Below the pieces are notes generated by a model, which saw only the letters and a program-made list of their open reading frames with translations, made no database searches and had not been told where the DNA came from. Below, in pieces: positions 10,129 to 21,239 of a DNA stretch of 64,000 nt. Every line of letters begins with the position of its first letter. The first letter of the stretch is position 1. Both the position numbers and the translations under genes were made by a program. The stretch is from NCBI GenBank assembly GCA_033782935.1, contig JAWQEG010000408.1:372001-436000 (forward strand), written 5' to 3'. The DNA comes from Petrolisthes cinctipes (lineage: Eukaryota > Arthropoda > Malacostraca > Decapoda > Porcellanidae).

Positions 10129-11610
10129 CACAAAGCATAGATTATATTTTCTGAAGGAAAGAATAAAATTATATTATTGACTGACTCATAAGAAAACAGT
10201 GTGGTAATGAAAAATATTAACATTAATATGGAGCTAAAAAAGCTGAATACAGTTATAGCTGAAGTTAATAATAATATAGAGCAATGATATTATACAGCCA
10301 AAGTAAGATACAGTTAAAATAATATACAACGGAGGTATTATTACCTTCAGCTATACAGCTAGGAAAATAAACTGCTAAAATATCCAGCTAAGGTAATATA
10401 CAGCTTAGATAATACACACATCAGGTAATAAACAACTAAAATAATATACAACAAAAGTCACATTACAAATTAATACAAAGGAATACAAAGGACCATCACA
10501 CAACAAACCTAATGGTCCTTATGAGGAGGTGTGCTTTTACTAGGTTACTATATTCATTATTTTTATGGTGGAAAAAATTACTTCCATAATATATTAGCGG
10601 AAGGTGTCTTGTACATTATGTCAAAGTATCATTCCGATCAATTAATTAGTTTGAATGATATTTACGAAAAACGATGACTCACTGTCCCTGAAATGGATTA
10701 GTATTCATAGTAGCCCAACACGGTTTGATTATATATATCTCTTTCTCCGCTTTGTTAAACCATTTATACACTTGTCTCGATAATATTTGATAAACTCAGT
10801 TACCTAAATTGGACACAAAATGTTTTGGAGATTAATTAAGTCAAATAAACCTCCACCATTAAATCCAACCTAACCAAACCAACGAATTACGGTATAACCT
10901 AACTTTGATTATGTTTGGTAAGATTTCTATTCCCGATGTGACCTTATTTAATTCAATTATTAAGCCTAACAAAGGAAATAATATCTTATATCTTAGAGCA
11001 GATAATGTGAGTTATTGTAGCCATTATAAACAGTTATTGTCATTCAAGGCTTTCTTTTTTCACAAGTCCATAGTAATATTAATCATTATTTTTCACACGT
11101 TTGCTTAATCTGGATATAATATTTACTTTGGTAACAAGTTACGTATAAACATAACATTTTACTTGGCTAATTTTCACTGACAATAAATGTGCTTACGTTA
11201 TTGTCATATATTGTAGGTCTATATTACTTTATCATATATTATGGTAAATAATCATATCAAATCAGTTTTATGTTCTATTATAATATATATAACATAGATG
11301 TTATGATGAATATCAATATCTTATACATGTATGTATAATCTTCCTATTAAAACTCATATTTTAGCGAGGAATCCCTAACTGGAATCCCTTTTGTTTTTGT
11401 TACAACATAATCATGTACAGTAACAGTCACAGACATTGTTTTAATTACATAGCCTAATTAAAGGAAATTATATTTCTAAAATTTCAATGATATAAGGTTA
11501 AAACGGTGTCACTCCACACCATATAATATATTGCAGGAACAACCAGACCATGTAATAAGGCAACATTTATAATTACACATGCAATACAACTTTTCTCTGA
11601 TAATCATGTT
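10129..11610. other. Unit 2 downstream spacer
   Basis: AT-rich spacer with the CAGCTA-rich block, then the single ATTAGCGGAAGGTG arm from 10594, then a tail block (about 11300-11610) that leads straight into the promoter region of copy 3. This tail recurs at 46940-47245 and 54826-55145 and marks the canonical head-to-tail junction. No gene is visible. Confidence 0.55.
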
Positions 11611-11774
11611 GAAACTTGATGGATCAGTTTTCACTTTGACAATTATTAAATTGATTTTATTTACTTTATTACACAAATCAAACTTGTCCTTATTTAATTA
11701 AAAATTAATTGGTGTATTATTTGAATGGAAAATGACTATTTTGACACAAATATTATTATTTTTCTTTTTAATAA

Positions 11775-12006
11775 CAAAGTCGTCTTGTCCAATCACAATG
11801 TTCAGTTCAAATTTAAAACCTTGAACCTCATTGGCTAGGCTATCAATTATGAACATTTAAATTCACAATCCTTGCACCTGATTGGTTAATATGGAGATTT
11901 GAAATTCAAATACTTCAATCTGATTGACTGATATAAAGTCACGTGACTAGACTATGATCAGCGGAAAGACTATAAAAGGAATGTGCGCATGTGTATTACA
12001 TCATTG
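11775..12006 (+). promoter_or_regulatory. Promoter of winged-helix copy 3
   Basis: CCAAT at 11789, two inverted CCAAT boxes further down, E-box GTCACGTGAC at 11938-11947, TATAAAAGG at 11971-11979 and TCATTG at 12001. Same spacing as in copies 2, 5 and 6. Confidence 0.75.
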
Positions 12007-12271
12007 CATCCTTGAACCTTATAACTGAGAGACGTACTCAACTACACACTCCAGTTATCTTTCACTCAGGCACTGCAATTGGATACCAACAAGCAACATT
12101 ATCACCTAATAAGGATTAAATAACCATTAAAAAAGAAGCTGAAGAAATTTGAAAGAGGAAAGTAAATAATATATTGATAAAATAAGAGTAAATTGTCATA
12201 GTGGGTAGCTATATGTTGGACTGTATCCATCCACATTACCTACCAAAGATATTTACACATCAAAAGGAACT

Positions 12272-13138
12272 ATGGCAAAAACTACAAAATATAACAGATT
12301 ATTCCGAGGAAAGGAAGCCTTTTGTACTTATTTTGAAGACAACTATATAATAACAGGAAAGCCAGGACACAGAGTACTACGGAATACATTATATACAGAG
12401 TACCAAAAGTATTGCCAGTCAAGACAACTTATACCCGCCTCTCTCGTCAACATTGGTATGTTGTTAGGTCAACTTGGGGTCACTAAGAAGGTCAGGATTG
12501 GTGGATATCGGGGAAAAGGTCAGCAATACGCATATGTTGGCATGTGTAGTCGCCATGGTGATATTGCTGGACCAGATGCTGACAACCCACGTATTCGTAG
12601 TACAACATATAAAAAGAAGAAAGCAACACCTACAACGGTTATTACGAGTACAAAGACACACAGTTTGTGCAACTTTCTTCACAAATATTACGTTATAACT
12701 CCTGGCATCAACAATAATAATATTCCTGTTGCTGTTGACGAGTTCTCTCGTAACTACCATAATTACTGCCAGCACAAGAACCTAACACCTGTATCACAAG
12801 TAACAATAATGATATTTATGAAAGAGAGAGGACTGAAGACTAGTATCCGGTTAGGTAGTAAAGGTAAACTCTTTTACTTTGGCCTAACCCGTCGCCGGAC
12901 CTACCCTTCTGCTGCCACAGTTCCTGTCTCTACCCAATGCTGTCCTTCTACTGACAAGATGACCCAGCCTCACCCTACTCACCAACTAACACAGTCCTGT
13001 CCAACTGACCCTTGGCCTGTCCAGTCTTGCCCTGACTTTGATATTTTGCTAGACTCACTTTTGGAGGAATTATCAAACCCAATATCAAAAGTTGAACCAC
13101 GTCAACCAGTCTATGATACATGGTTTTGGGATGACTAG
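12272..13138 (+). CDS. Tandem winged-helix-like protein, copy 3
   Basis: 288 codons with the same architecture as copy 1: two winged-helix-like modules, basic linker and acidic-aromatic tail. Diagnostic residues are Glu43, Ile124 (Thr in the others), Ser126 and Ser175. There are also silent changes in the codons for Asp156 and Gln167. It has a strong start context (ACTATGG) and a full promoter. Expression is likely but not shown. Confidence 0.8.
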   Translation: MAKTTKYNRLFRGKEAFCTYFEDNYIITGKPGHRVLRNTLYTEYQKYCQSRQLIPASLVNIGMLLGQLGVTKKVRIGGYRGKGQQYAYVGMCSRHGDIAGPDADNPRIRSTTYKKKKATPTTVITSTKTHSLCNFLHKYYVITPGINNNNIPVAVDEFSRNYHNYCQHKNLTPVSQVTIMIFMKERGLKTSIRLGSKGKLFYFGLTRRRTYPSAATVPVSTQCCPSTDKMTQPHPTHQLTQSCPTDPWPVQSCPDFDILLDSLLEELSNPISKVEPRQPVYDTWFWDD

Positions 13139-14749
13139 GCCTAATCTTAATAAATATTTCCTTCCACTAGTAGCCTAATATTGAAGGATGTATGTTACCT
13201 ATTTGTTACTTATGTATTCACATTTTTACATAAAGATTTACCATATATTAAATTCTCTGTAGCCTTCATAATATTGCCTACTTATCTTAATTTAATAAAT
13301 GTTTCGTTCCACTATAAAAAAGAATTAGTAATATTGAAGGATGTATGTATTTGTTACTTTGATGTTCATATTTAGTTTACATTATTATAAATTATCTGTA
13401 CATAATATAGCCTATTTATCTTAATATATGTTTCGTTCCACAAGTAGCCTAATAATGAAGGATGTATGTATTTGTTACTTTTGTGTTCACATTAAGTTTA
13501 CATAAAGATTTACTTTATTTTAAATTCTGTGTAGCCTACATAAGCCTAATATTGCCTACTTATCTTAATAAATGTTTCGTTCCACTATTAGTAATATTGA
13601 AGGATGTATGTATTTGTTACTTTTATGTTCACATTAAGTTCTCATAAAGATTTACTTTATCTTACATTCTCTGTATAAAATATACAGGAATTATACTTCT
13701 ATTTCTACTAGGCTATACTGTAACTTATGTATTCTATGTGTTAATAAGGAAATCCTTTAAAGAATGGTTTTAATATTATTCCTGGTTTAGTTTTCTTTAT
13801 TGCTTTAACTTGAACAAATGTTATAAATACAGTATATATGGTTATACATAGCTATGGTTACTAAGTATTGTATTATACGGTATGTTAATGAGGTTTATTT
13901 ATTATCAGAACAATAGATACCTTCATATTACACATATCTTTAATATTCACCTTGGAACAAATTAGTAAATTAATTAATATTTTATCTTTTACCTTTATTT
14001 GTTATTAAAGGAATAATATTTTTGCAAACAATAGTTTTCTTGATAACATCTTACTATATTTTGTTTTTAATCTTGGATAATGTATAAAAGAAACTACTAT
14101 TGTGTACTGAACATAAATATATTGGGAAGGTTTTGTACTATATTTTTGTAGTTACATTTATATTAATCCGTACTAAGCCAAAATAAAGAAATATTAATAA
14201 TAAACTCAGATTATTATATGTATCATTAATTAAAGAGGTCTAACCTAAAGTACTAGTTAATATATTTGTATATTAAAGTCAAAGTAAAGAAATATTAATC
14301 ATAAACTCAGATTATTATATGTATCATTAATTAAAGAGGTCTAACCTAAAGCACTAGTTAATATATTTGTATAATATTAAGTCAAAATATAGAAATATTA
14401 ATCATAAACTCAGATTATTGTATGTATCATTAATTAAAGAGGTCTTACCTAATTTAAAGTCTATATATTTATGAAATCTTTTTACTTCAGTGACAATGAA
14501 CATCACCTACACTTTCTGTTTATTGTATATTTTATGTGATTTGTGTTAAAATAAAGTTAACAATCATTATAATAAAGTTGTATATTTCTACAACCTGATA
14601 ATTATGTAGTATATAATTCTGATAACTATTATGCTCTGATATTTCCGTATTAAAATCCATCCAAGCAAAAGTAGCCTATAATAGTCAGATGACATAAAAA
14701 CTTTACCAATATTTTGTATTTTACTATCATAGCTTGGGTCACCTGCTGC
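13139..14749 (+). repeat. 3' flank of copy 3
   Basis: AATAAA after the stop, then about four GAAGGATGTATG-type units (13175-13680) and three AATTAAAGAGGTCT-type units (14180-14450). A small local rearrangement near 13950-13985 adds AAATTAGTAAATTAATTAAT. No gene. Confidence 0.65.
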
Positions 14750-14758
14750 CTAGAGTGA

Positions 14759-14953
14759 TTGATTGATTAATTGATTGATATTAGGTGCCGCAACAGCGAG
14801 GTCATACAGCGCCAGAAAAAAGGTGATAGAGAGGTGAGACAGCAAGCAGGAAGGAAATAGAAAGAAAAGAGGGACAGTTGAAGAACTAAAAGCTAATGGC
14901 TGGGGCCGAAGGGGCGCCAAAACCCTTAAAGTATTGCCCACCCTACGGGGTGT
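14759..14953 (-). mobile_element. SINE-like retroposon, unit 3
   Basis: Same orthologous insertion, with CTAGAGTGA at 14750-14758 and 14954-14962. Confidence 0.75.
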
Positions 14954-14962
14954 CTAGAGTGA

Positions 14963-15540
14963 CACAAAGCATAGATTATATTTTCTGAAGGAAACAATAA
15001 AATTATATTATTGACTGACTGATAAGAAAACAGTGTGGTAATGAAAAATATTAACATTAATATGGAGCTAAAAAAACTGAATACAGTTATAGCTGAAGTT
15101 AATAATAATATAGAGCAATGATATTATACAGCCAAAGTAAGATACAGTTAAAATAATATACAACGGAGGTATTATTACCTTCAGCTATACAGCTAGGAAA
15201 ATAAACTGCTAAAATATCCAGCTAAGGTAATATACAGCTTAGATAATACACACATCAGGTAATAAACAACTAAAATAATATACAACAAAAGTCACATTAC
15301 AAATTAATACAAAGGAATACAAAGGACCATCACACAACAAACCTAATGGTCCTTATGAGGAGGTGTGCTTTTACTAGGTTACTATATTCATTATTTTTAT
15401 GGTGGAAAAAATTACTTCCCTAATATATGTTCATGGCAAATGTAATGCAACAGAATACATAACAAATTTACATATTTCAGTACTTAGCTTATATGTAACT
15501 TACAAACGGTTAAATGTATCTAAGGTGATATTGCTTAGAA
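14963..15540. other. Unit 3 truncated spacer and junction
   Basis: The CAGCTA-rich block is present, but the unit departs from units 1, 2 and the pseudogene unit at about 15426: after CCCTAATATAT the sequence continues GTTCATGGCAAATG instead of TAGCGGAAGG. The same alternative junction occurs at about 50809 and 58688. Confidence 0.6.
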
Positions 15541-15627
15541 GGGAATAGATGCATTATATTAGTCACCATATAAATAACATACAATAAGCCTTGCCACTTG
15601 GAAAGAATCCTATTTTAGCCAAAAGGG

Positions 15628-15876
15628 CTATATGCTCTTTTTTGTCTTATTGTATTGGTGGTAGATATAAGGAGTGTACAATTCAATAAATTGACCTTGA
15701 AAAGGCGTTTCTAAATATTGTGAGGCAGTATTTTTAATGAAAAAATCAATTATTTGATTTGTAAATTGCTGCTCTCCCGAAACGTTTTGCTTAAAAGTAG
15801 CCATTATTGCATAGAGAACATGAGTCAAATGATATTCATCACATTCAATTGGTTTGAAGTCAACCAAAAATTGCAT
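15628..15876 (-). CDS. Small ORF of unknown function
   Basis: An 82-codon frame starting with ATG on the minus strand. The peptide has a mixed composition (Phe, Tyr, Gln and Ile rich) unlike the low-complexity ORFs nearby, no membrane segment and no recognisable motif. No promoter or splice signal stands out. It lies in a short single-copy stretch between the end of unit 3 and the G-rich satellite. It may be an exon, a remnant of a mobile element, or chance. Confidence 0.25.
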   Translation of the reverse strand: MQFLVDFKPIECDEYHLTHVLYAIMATFKQNVSGEQQFTNQIIDFFIKNTASQYLETPFQGQFIELYTPYIYHQYNKTKKSI

Positions 15877-15989
15877 TATAGATTACAAGTCATACCCTAC
15901 CCTACTGTATTTTGAAAAGAGAACTGATACTCGTAATAATTTTTACAGCGGTTTGTACAGCCATTTTTGCAGCCGTACACCAGCTAGAC

Positions 15990-16745
15990 GTAGGGTTGGG
16001 TGAGAGTGGGGTGTGAGGGAAGAGTGGGGTGTGAGGGGAGGTGAGAGGGAAGAGTGGGGTGAGAGGGGAGGTGTGAGGGAAGAGTGGGGTAAGAGGGGAG
16101 GTGAGAGGGAAGAGTGGGGTGTGAGGGGAGGAGGTGAGAACGAAGAGATGTGGGGTGGGGAGGGGGAGAGGGAAGAGTGGGGTTGGAGGGAGGTGAGAGG
16201 GAAGAGTGGGGTGTGAGGGAAGAGTGGGGTGAGAGGGAAGAGTGGGGTGTGAGGGGAGGAGGTGAGAAGAAAGAGATGTGGGGTGGGGAGGGGGACAGAG
16301 GGAATAGTGGGGTGTGAGGGAAGAGTGGGGTAAGAGGGGAGGTGAGAGGGAAGAGTGGGGTGAGAGGGAAGGAGGTGAGAGGGAAGAGTGGGGTGTGAGG
16401 GAAGAGTCGGGTAAGAGGGGAGGTGAGAGGGAAGAGTGGGGTGAGAGGGAAGGAGGTGAGAAGGAAGAGATGTGGGTTGGGTGAGGGTGAGAGGGAGAGT
16501 GGGGTTGGAGGGAGGTGAGAGGGAAGAGTGGGGTGTGAGGGGGAAGGTGAGAGGGAAGAGGTGAGAAGGGGGAGGGTGAGAAAGGGAAGAGTGGGGTGGG
16601 GAGGGGCAGAGAGGGAAGAGTGGGGTTGGAGGGAGGTGAGAGGGAAGAGTGGGGTGGGGAGGGGCAGAGAGGGAAGAGTGGGGTTGGGAGGTGAGAGGGA
16701 AGAGTGGGGTTGGAGGGGAATGAGAGGTGAGAAGGGGGTGATGTG
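15990..16745. repeat. G-rich GAGAGGGAAGAGTGGGGT minisatellite
   Basis: About 750 bp of irregular units built from GTGAGAGGGAAGAGTGGGG with GGAGGAGGTGAGAA interludes. One strand is almost all purine with closely spaced G runs of 3-4. The long Ser/Pro/His ORFs on the minus strand are by-products. A related array lies at 58776-59060. Confidence 0.85.
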
Positions 16746-16867
16746 AAGGAGGGAGGTGTGTGTGGGGGGGGGGACCATAAGTCCATAACTGCCTCCCTAG
16801 CATTCTATATTTTCCTTTTATTTCTCTTTTTCTTCCCACCTTCCCTCTTTCCCTCCTTACTCTCCTC

Positions 16868-16876
16868 CGCTTACCT

Positions 16877-16909
<33 letters not shown>

Positions 16910-16912
16910 ACA
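16868..16912. repeat. Poly-C plus (CT)n tract
   Basis: A run of about ten C followed by (CT)n. Confidence 0.8.
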
Positions 16913-16965
16913 TGGACGTGCTGGGTCCCAAGCTGTCAGGTGTCAAATGCCAGGGAAAGGAACTA

Positions 16966-17318
16966 CTACTACTACTACTATTACTATTACTACTACTATT
17001 ACTACTACTATTACTACTACTACTACTACTATTACTACTACCACTACTACTACTATTACTACTACTACTATTACTACTACTACTACTATTACTACTACTA
17101 CTACTACTATTACTACTACTACTACTATTACTACTACTACTATTATTACTACTACTATTACTACTACTACTACTATTACTATTACTACTATTACTACTAC
17201 TACTATTACTATTACTACTATTACTACTACTACTACTATTACTACTACTACTACTATTACTACTATTACTACTACTACTATTACTACTACTACTACTACT
17301 ATTACTACTACTACTACT
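16966..17318. repeat. CTA/ATT trinucleotide satellite
   Basis: About 350 bp of ACT/CTA triplets with regularly scattered ATT variants. It yields Leu, Tyr, Thr and Ser homopolymer ORFs in all frames. These are not genes. Confidence 0.9.
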
Positions 17319-17332
17319 CAACTTGTCACTTA

Positions 17333-17740
17333 TGTTGTGTGCAATAATGGATTTTCCCATAAAAATGACCATTTTTCCCCAATACAGTGGTTGGAAATAT
17401 AATAAAACAACACAAATGACATTTGTATCGTTTCTATTTGTGAAAACGCATCCCATTGAGTATTAATCACTTCTGAGAAACCTACAAAGAGAAAAACAAT
17501 GACAGATATCCCATATTGTTAAAGTAAAATGGCCACCAAAGGTGACCAAGGCAATAATTATCTGGAGGGGTTCCCCAGTGGTTAATAAAACACGGTACTG
17601 ACCCAGACGTGTGTCAATACATCACCCACTTACAAAGTAACTAGCCTATAATATATATTTTGTCACTGACACTGATCGGACAGGGCGCTGACATAGCACG
17701 GATATGTGTGAATGCATATTATTAAATTGATTTTATTTAC
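17333..17740. repeat. Duplicated upstream flank, copy B
   Basis: Near-identical to 605-1010. It joins the paralogue's promoter region as copy A joins that of copy 1, showing that the flank and promoter were duplicated together. Confidence 0.8.
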
Positions 17741-17863
17741 TTCATTACTCAAATCAAACTTGTCCTTATTTAATTAAAAATTAATTGGTGTATTATTTGA
17801 ATGAAAAATTACTATTTTGACACTCAAATATTATTTTTCTTTTTAATAACAAAGTCGTCTTGT

Positions 17864-18022
17864 CCAATCACAATGCTCAGTTCAAATTTAAATTCTTGAA
17901 CCTCATTGGCTAGGCTATTAATTATAAACATTTAAATTCACAATCCTTGCACCTGATTGGTTAATATGGAGATTTGAAATTCAAATACTTCAATCTGATT
18001 GACTGATATAAAGTCACGTGAC
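17864..18022 (+). promoter_or_regulatory. Distal promoter half of the 470-codon paralogue
   Basis: CCAAT at 17864, inverted CCAAT boxes near 17906 and 17956, and E-box GTCACGTGAC at 18013-18022. The region then reaches GGAAAGAC and is cut by a 1.24-kb element. In the other units the TATA box follows this point at once. Confidence 0.7.
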
Positions 18023-18048
18023 TAGACTATGATCAGCGGAAAGACAAA

Positions 18049-19291
18049 GGGCCGATTCCACAGTCGTCAATATTTGTTTGCGAGCCAACAAACGAAAACC
18101 TTTGGTAACGTGTCCGATTCCACAGTCGTTTTTCGGGACCCAGTTTGTTCGGGATCCAACCAAAATCATAAGCATTATTGGAACTTTGGTGATGGATCTT
18201 TGGTGAAGGGTATACTTGCCCAACCGAGCTAACTAATTATATATTATTGAAAATATTTATATTATTTGCATACCAAATGATTATTTTTCATTGTATAATG
18301 CATGTCCATTGTTTTCTATAGAAGGCATCCAGAAACAAGAAAAAACAGCAAGATTGTATTATTTTTACGATAATCCTGCTGATCGCAGTAAATTCAAGTC
18401 TGTCGTCTGCTGCGCTTCAACCAGTGTTGCCAAGTATGGGAAAGTTTCCCTAGACATAAAGAATTAGAGGTAGCAATGGGGAAATTATATTAAGATTATT
18501 GAAAAATAAATGGAGAAATTTCTACAAGACGAAATATACGACTATCTTCAAGAGTAAACCGGAAATTTTTGAGGTAAAAAGGGAAAATATGATGTTGAAG
18601 TTGGGGAAATTTCGTCAAGCAGACCTGGCAACACTGGCTTCAACTCGGCTAAAAGCATCACAGCACTTCATTATTTTACATCTATTGTTCTTCCCACACG
18701 TTACTCCAAATTCATTATAGATAAGCCTGTGAAACATTTATTATGGTATAACCTTATGCAAGTACTTAGAACTGAGTAGAGGGAACTAATTATAACTCAA
18801 ATTTACACTAGTGTAGACACGTCCAAGAACAACAGTTTGTATGATCTTTTTAATCATATTACCCGCTATGACAGCAGACAAATGTATTATTAAAACATTA
18901 TTTATGTATTTGAAATATATTTAACATCAGTATTTCTCAAGTTTTACGTTATTTAGTGAAAATTAACTGCTGATAAGTTAGAGCAGCAGGAGCCTTGTCA
19001 CGAGGAGAAATTGTGGTGGTCAACTGGTCATGTGTTCTCTCTTCCAAGTTCCTTCTGCTCACAGGTGACAGTTCATATTTAGGTGCGAGTTTGTTATAGT
19101 TATATGGCCAATATCCACCATTCAGGTGTACCAACCCTTCCGGGGATTTGTTTGCGCGGCCACCAAGTTTGTTGGCTCGCAAACCAAAGATCAGACGACT
19201 GTGGAATCGGAAAGGCTTATTGGTAAAGGGTCTCACCATGTTCGGGATGGTATTTGTTCGGGCTGTAACAAATCGACTGTGGAATCGGCCC
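18049..19291. mobile_element. Inverted-repeat DNA element inserted in a promoter
   Basis: Starts GGGCCGATTCCACAGTCG and ends with the exact complement. Further GATTCCACAGTCG-type motifs lie inside both ends (near 18115 and 19197), giving long imperfect terminal repeats. There is no recognisable transposase. A short minus-strand ORF (18949-19239) runs across the right arm and has no known motif. Superfamily unassigned; no certain target duplication. Related elements: 36013-36240 and the single end at 59060-59136. Confidence 0.7.
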
Positions 19292-19328
19292 TATAAAAGG
19301 AATGTGCGCATGTGTATTACATCATTGC
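19292..19328 (+). promoter_or_regulatory. TATA box and initiator of the paralogue
   Basis: TATAAAAGG at 19292-19300 directly abuts the inserted element, and TCATTG is at 19322. The core promoter is intact, but the E-box and CCAAT boxes now lie about 1.27 kb further upstream. Confidence 0.65.
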
Positions 19329-19529
19329 ATCCTGGAACCTTATAACTGAGAGACGTACTCAACTACACACTCCAGTTATCTTTCACTCAGGCACTGCAAT
19401 TGGATACCAACAAACAACATTATCACCTAATAAGGATTAAACAACCATTAAATAAGAAGCTGAAGAAATTTGAGAGGAAAGTAAATAATATATTGATAAA
19501 ATAAGAGTCAACTCACAAAGTTTGTCACT

Positions 19530-20942
19530 ATGGATACAACAATGAAAATCAACAAGAAAACACACAAGTTCACTGGCCGAGAAAGTCTGTACGAGTTTGT
19601 AGAACATCAGTGTAATATTACTGGATGTGTAAATGACCGAATGTCAAGATATGAACTGGTATGTAGATACACTGACTTCTGCCAGCCTCGTGGATACCAA
19701 GTCGCCTCCACTGTCAGTATTGGAAGGTTCCTAGCCAAGTTGGGCGTGAGGGCGGGTGCCAGGATAGGCCCAAAGAATAACCAGAAATATGTCTATGTTG
19801 GAATTAAGTATGAACCCAAGAGTAATGACAAAGGATGTAAAGGAATGAAGGAGCTGAGTTTGTTCTTGTTGGACAATTATGAGATGACTGGAGGAGCAGA
19901 AGACAAAATTACCAGACCTCAACTCTACTCCCACTACAAACAGTTTTGTACCGACCATGGCTGTCCCGTCGTCTCCATTGTCAACTTTGGCAGGTTCCTC
20001 GGCAAGATGGGCGTATGGGCGAGTGCCAGAGTGGGAAGGAAATACAACCAAGTCTATGTCTATGTTGGTATGAGGCGTCTAACCCTTCCTGAGTTTACAA
20101 TGAACCAGCTACATGGTGAAGTGGAGGAGATGGTAGTGGAGGTGGAAGTGGAGTCCATGATACAGTATCCTTCCTCTCCTCTGTTGGAGACGGATCATTC
20201 CAACACTGTATCACACCTTCAGGAAACAGTAATGACCAACCCTAGATCACCTTTTGAGGAGACAGTAATGACCAACTCTGGATTACCTCTGACCAACACT
20301 GAATCACCCGTTCAGGAGACAGTAATGACCAACCCTGGATTACCTCTGACCAACACTGAATCACCCGTTCAGGAGACAGTAATGACCATCTCTGGATTAC
20401 CTCTGACCAACACTGAATCACCCGTTCAGGAGACAGTAATGACCAACCCTGGATTACCTCTGACCAACACTGAATCACCCGTTCAGGAGACAGTAATGAC
20501 CATCTCTGGATTACCTCTGACCAACACTGAATCACCCGTACAGGAGACAGTCATGCCCACACCAGGATCACCAGTTCAAGAGACAGTCTTAGCCAACCCT
20601 GGATCACCTCTTGAGACAGTCATGCCCACCCCAGGATCACCAGTTCAAGAGACAGTCTTAGCCAACTCTGGATCACCTCTTGACGAGACAGAATTGATAG
20701 ATTTGCTAAACCTTCTATCACCTGATGAAATGACAGACTTGCTCAACTCTGAATCACCTCTACTGGAAACAGACCTTATCATTCCTGACTCACCTGATGA
20801 CCTAACAGACCTTATTATTCCCGACTCACCTGATGACCTAACACCTGATAACCTAACAGACCTTATCAATCCTGATTCACCTGATGACTTAACAGACTTG
20901 TTCAACTTTATATCATCACTCAGTCAACACAGACCTTGTTAG
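19530..20942 (+). CDS. Divergent tandem winged-helix-like paralogue with long acidic repeat tail
   Basis: 470 codons, no intron. Two winged-helix-like modules at about residues 18-94 and 107-184 fit a common pattern better than in the short copies: Y-x2-Y-x2-FC, then S-(I/F)-GRFL-x-K-(L/M)-GV, R-(I/V)-G and Y-V-Y-V-G. The tail begins with a Glu/Val-rich stretch, then about five 19-residue units of type ETVMTNPGLPLTNTESPVQ, then SP-D-x-L-T-DL-type acidic repeats ending in LFNFISSLSQ. This again suggests an activation region. ATG 19530 is the first in the shared leader; a second in-frame ATG follows at codon 5. The RFX or D5 affinity is my reading of the motifs. Function is unknown, probably regulation of transcription. 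Confidence 0.75.
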   Translation: MDTTMKINKKTHKFTGRESLYEFVEHQCNITGCVNDRMSRYELVCRYTDFCQPRGYQVASTVSIGRFLAKLGVRAGARIGPKNNQKYVYVGIKYEPKSNDKGCKGMKELSLFLLDNYEMTGGAEDKITRPQLYSHYKQFCTDHGCPVVSIVNFGRFLGKMGVWASARVGRKYNQVYVYVGMRRLTLPEFTMNQLHGEVEEMVVEVEVESMIQYPSSPLLETDHSNTVSHLQETVMTNPRSPFEETVMTNSGLPLTNTESPVQETVMTNPGLPLTNTESPVQETVMTISGLPLTNTESPVQETVMTNPGLPLTNTESPVQETVMTISGLPLTNTESPVQETVMPTPGSPVQETVLANPGSPLETVMPTPGSPVQETVLANSGSPLDETELIDLLNLLSPDEMTDLLNSESPLLETDLIIPDSPDDLTDLIIPDSPDDLTPDNLTDLINPDSPDDLTDLFNFISSLSQHRPC

Positions 20943-21236
20943 TCCTGATTCACCTGATGACCTGACAGACTTGTTCAACTTTATATCATCACTCAGTCAA
21001 CACAGACCTTGTTAGTCCTGATTCACCTGATGACCTGACAGACTTGTTCAACTTTATATCATCACTCAGTCAACACAGACCTTGTTAGTTCTGATTCACC
21101 TGATGACCTGACAGACTTGTTCAACTTTATATCATCACTCAGTCAACACAGACCTTGTTAGTTCTGATTCACCTGATGACCTGACAGATTTGTTCAACTT
21201 TATATCATCACTCAGTCAACACAGACCTTCCTAATT
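20868..21236. repeat. 73-bp tandem repeat across the paralogue's stop codon
   Basis: About five copies of a 73-bp unit. The first encodes the C-terminus, the rest lie after the stop. Since 73 is not a multiple of three, each added unit shifts frame and brings its own stop in CCTTGTTAG. Confidence 0.8.
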
Positions 21237-21239
21237 CAT

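Noticed and set aside
14750..14941. 63-codon minus-strand ORF, also at 50131 and 58014.
   Set aside because: It is the SINE read through; such peptides are common mis-annotations.
15902..16911. Three overlapping minus-strand ORFs rich in Pro, Ser, His and Leu (264-322 codons).
   Set aside because: They are translations of the G-rich minisatellite in different frames; no domain.
16743..17466. Poly-Leu, poly-Tyr, poly-Thr and poly-Ser ORFs.
   Set aside because: By-products of the CTA trinucleotide satellite.
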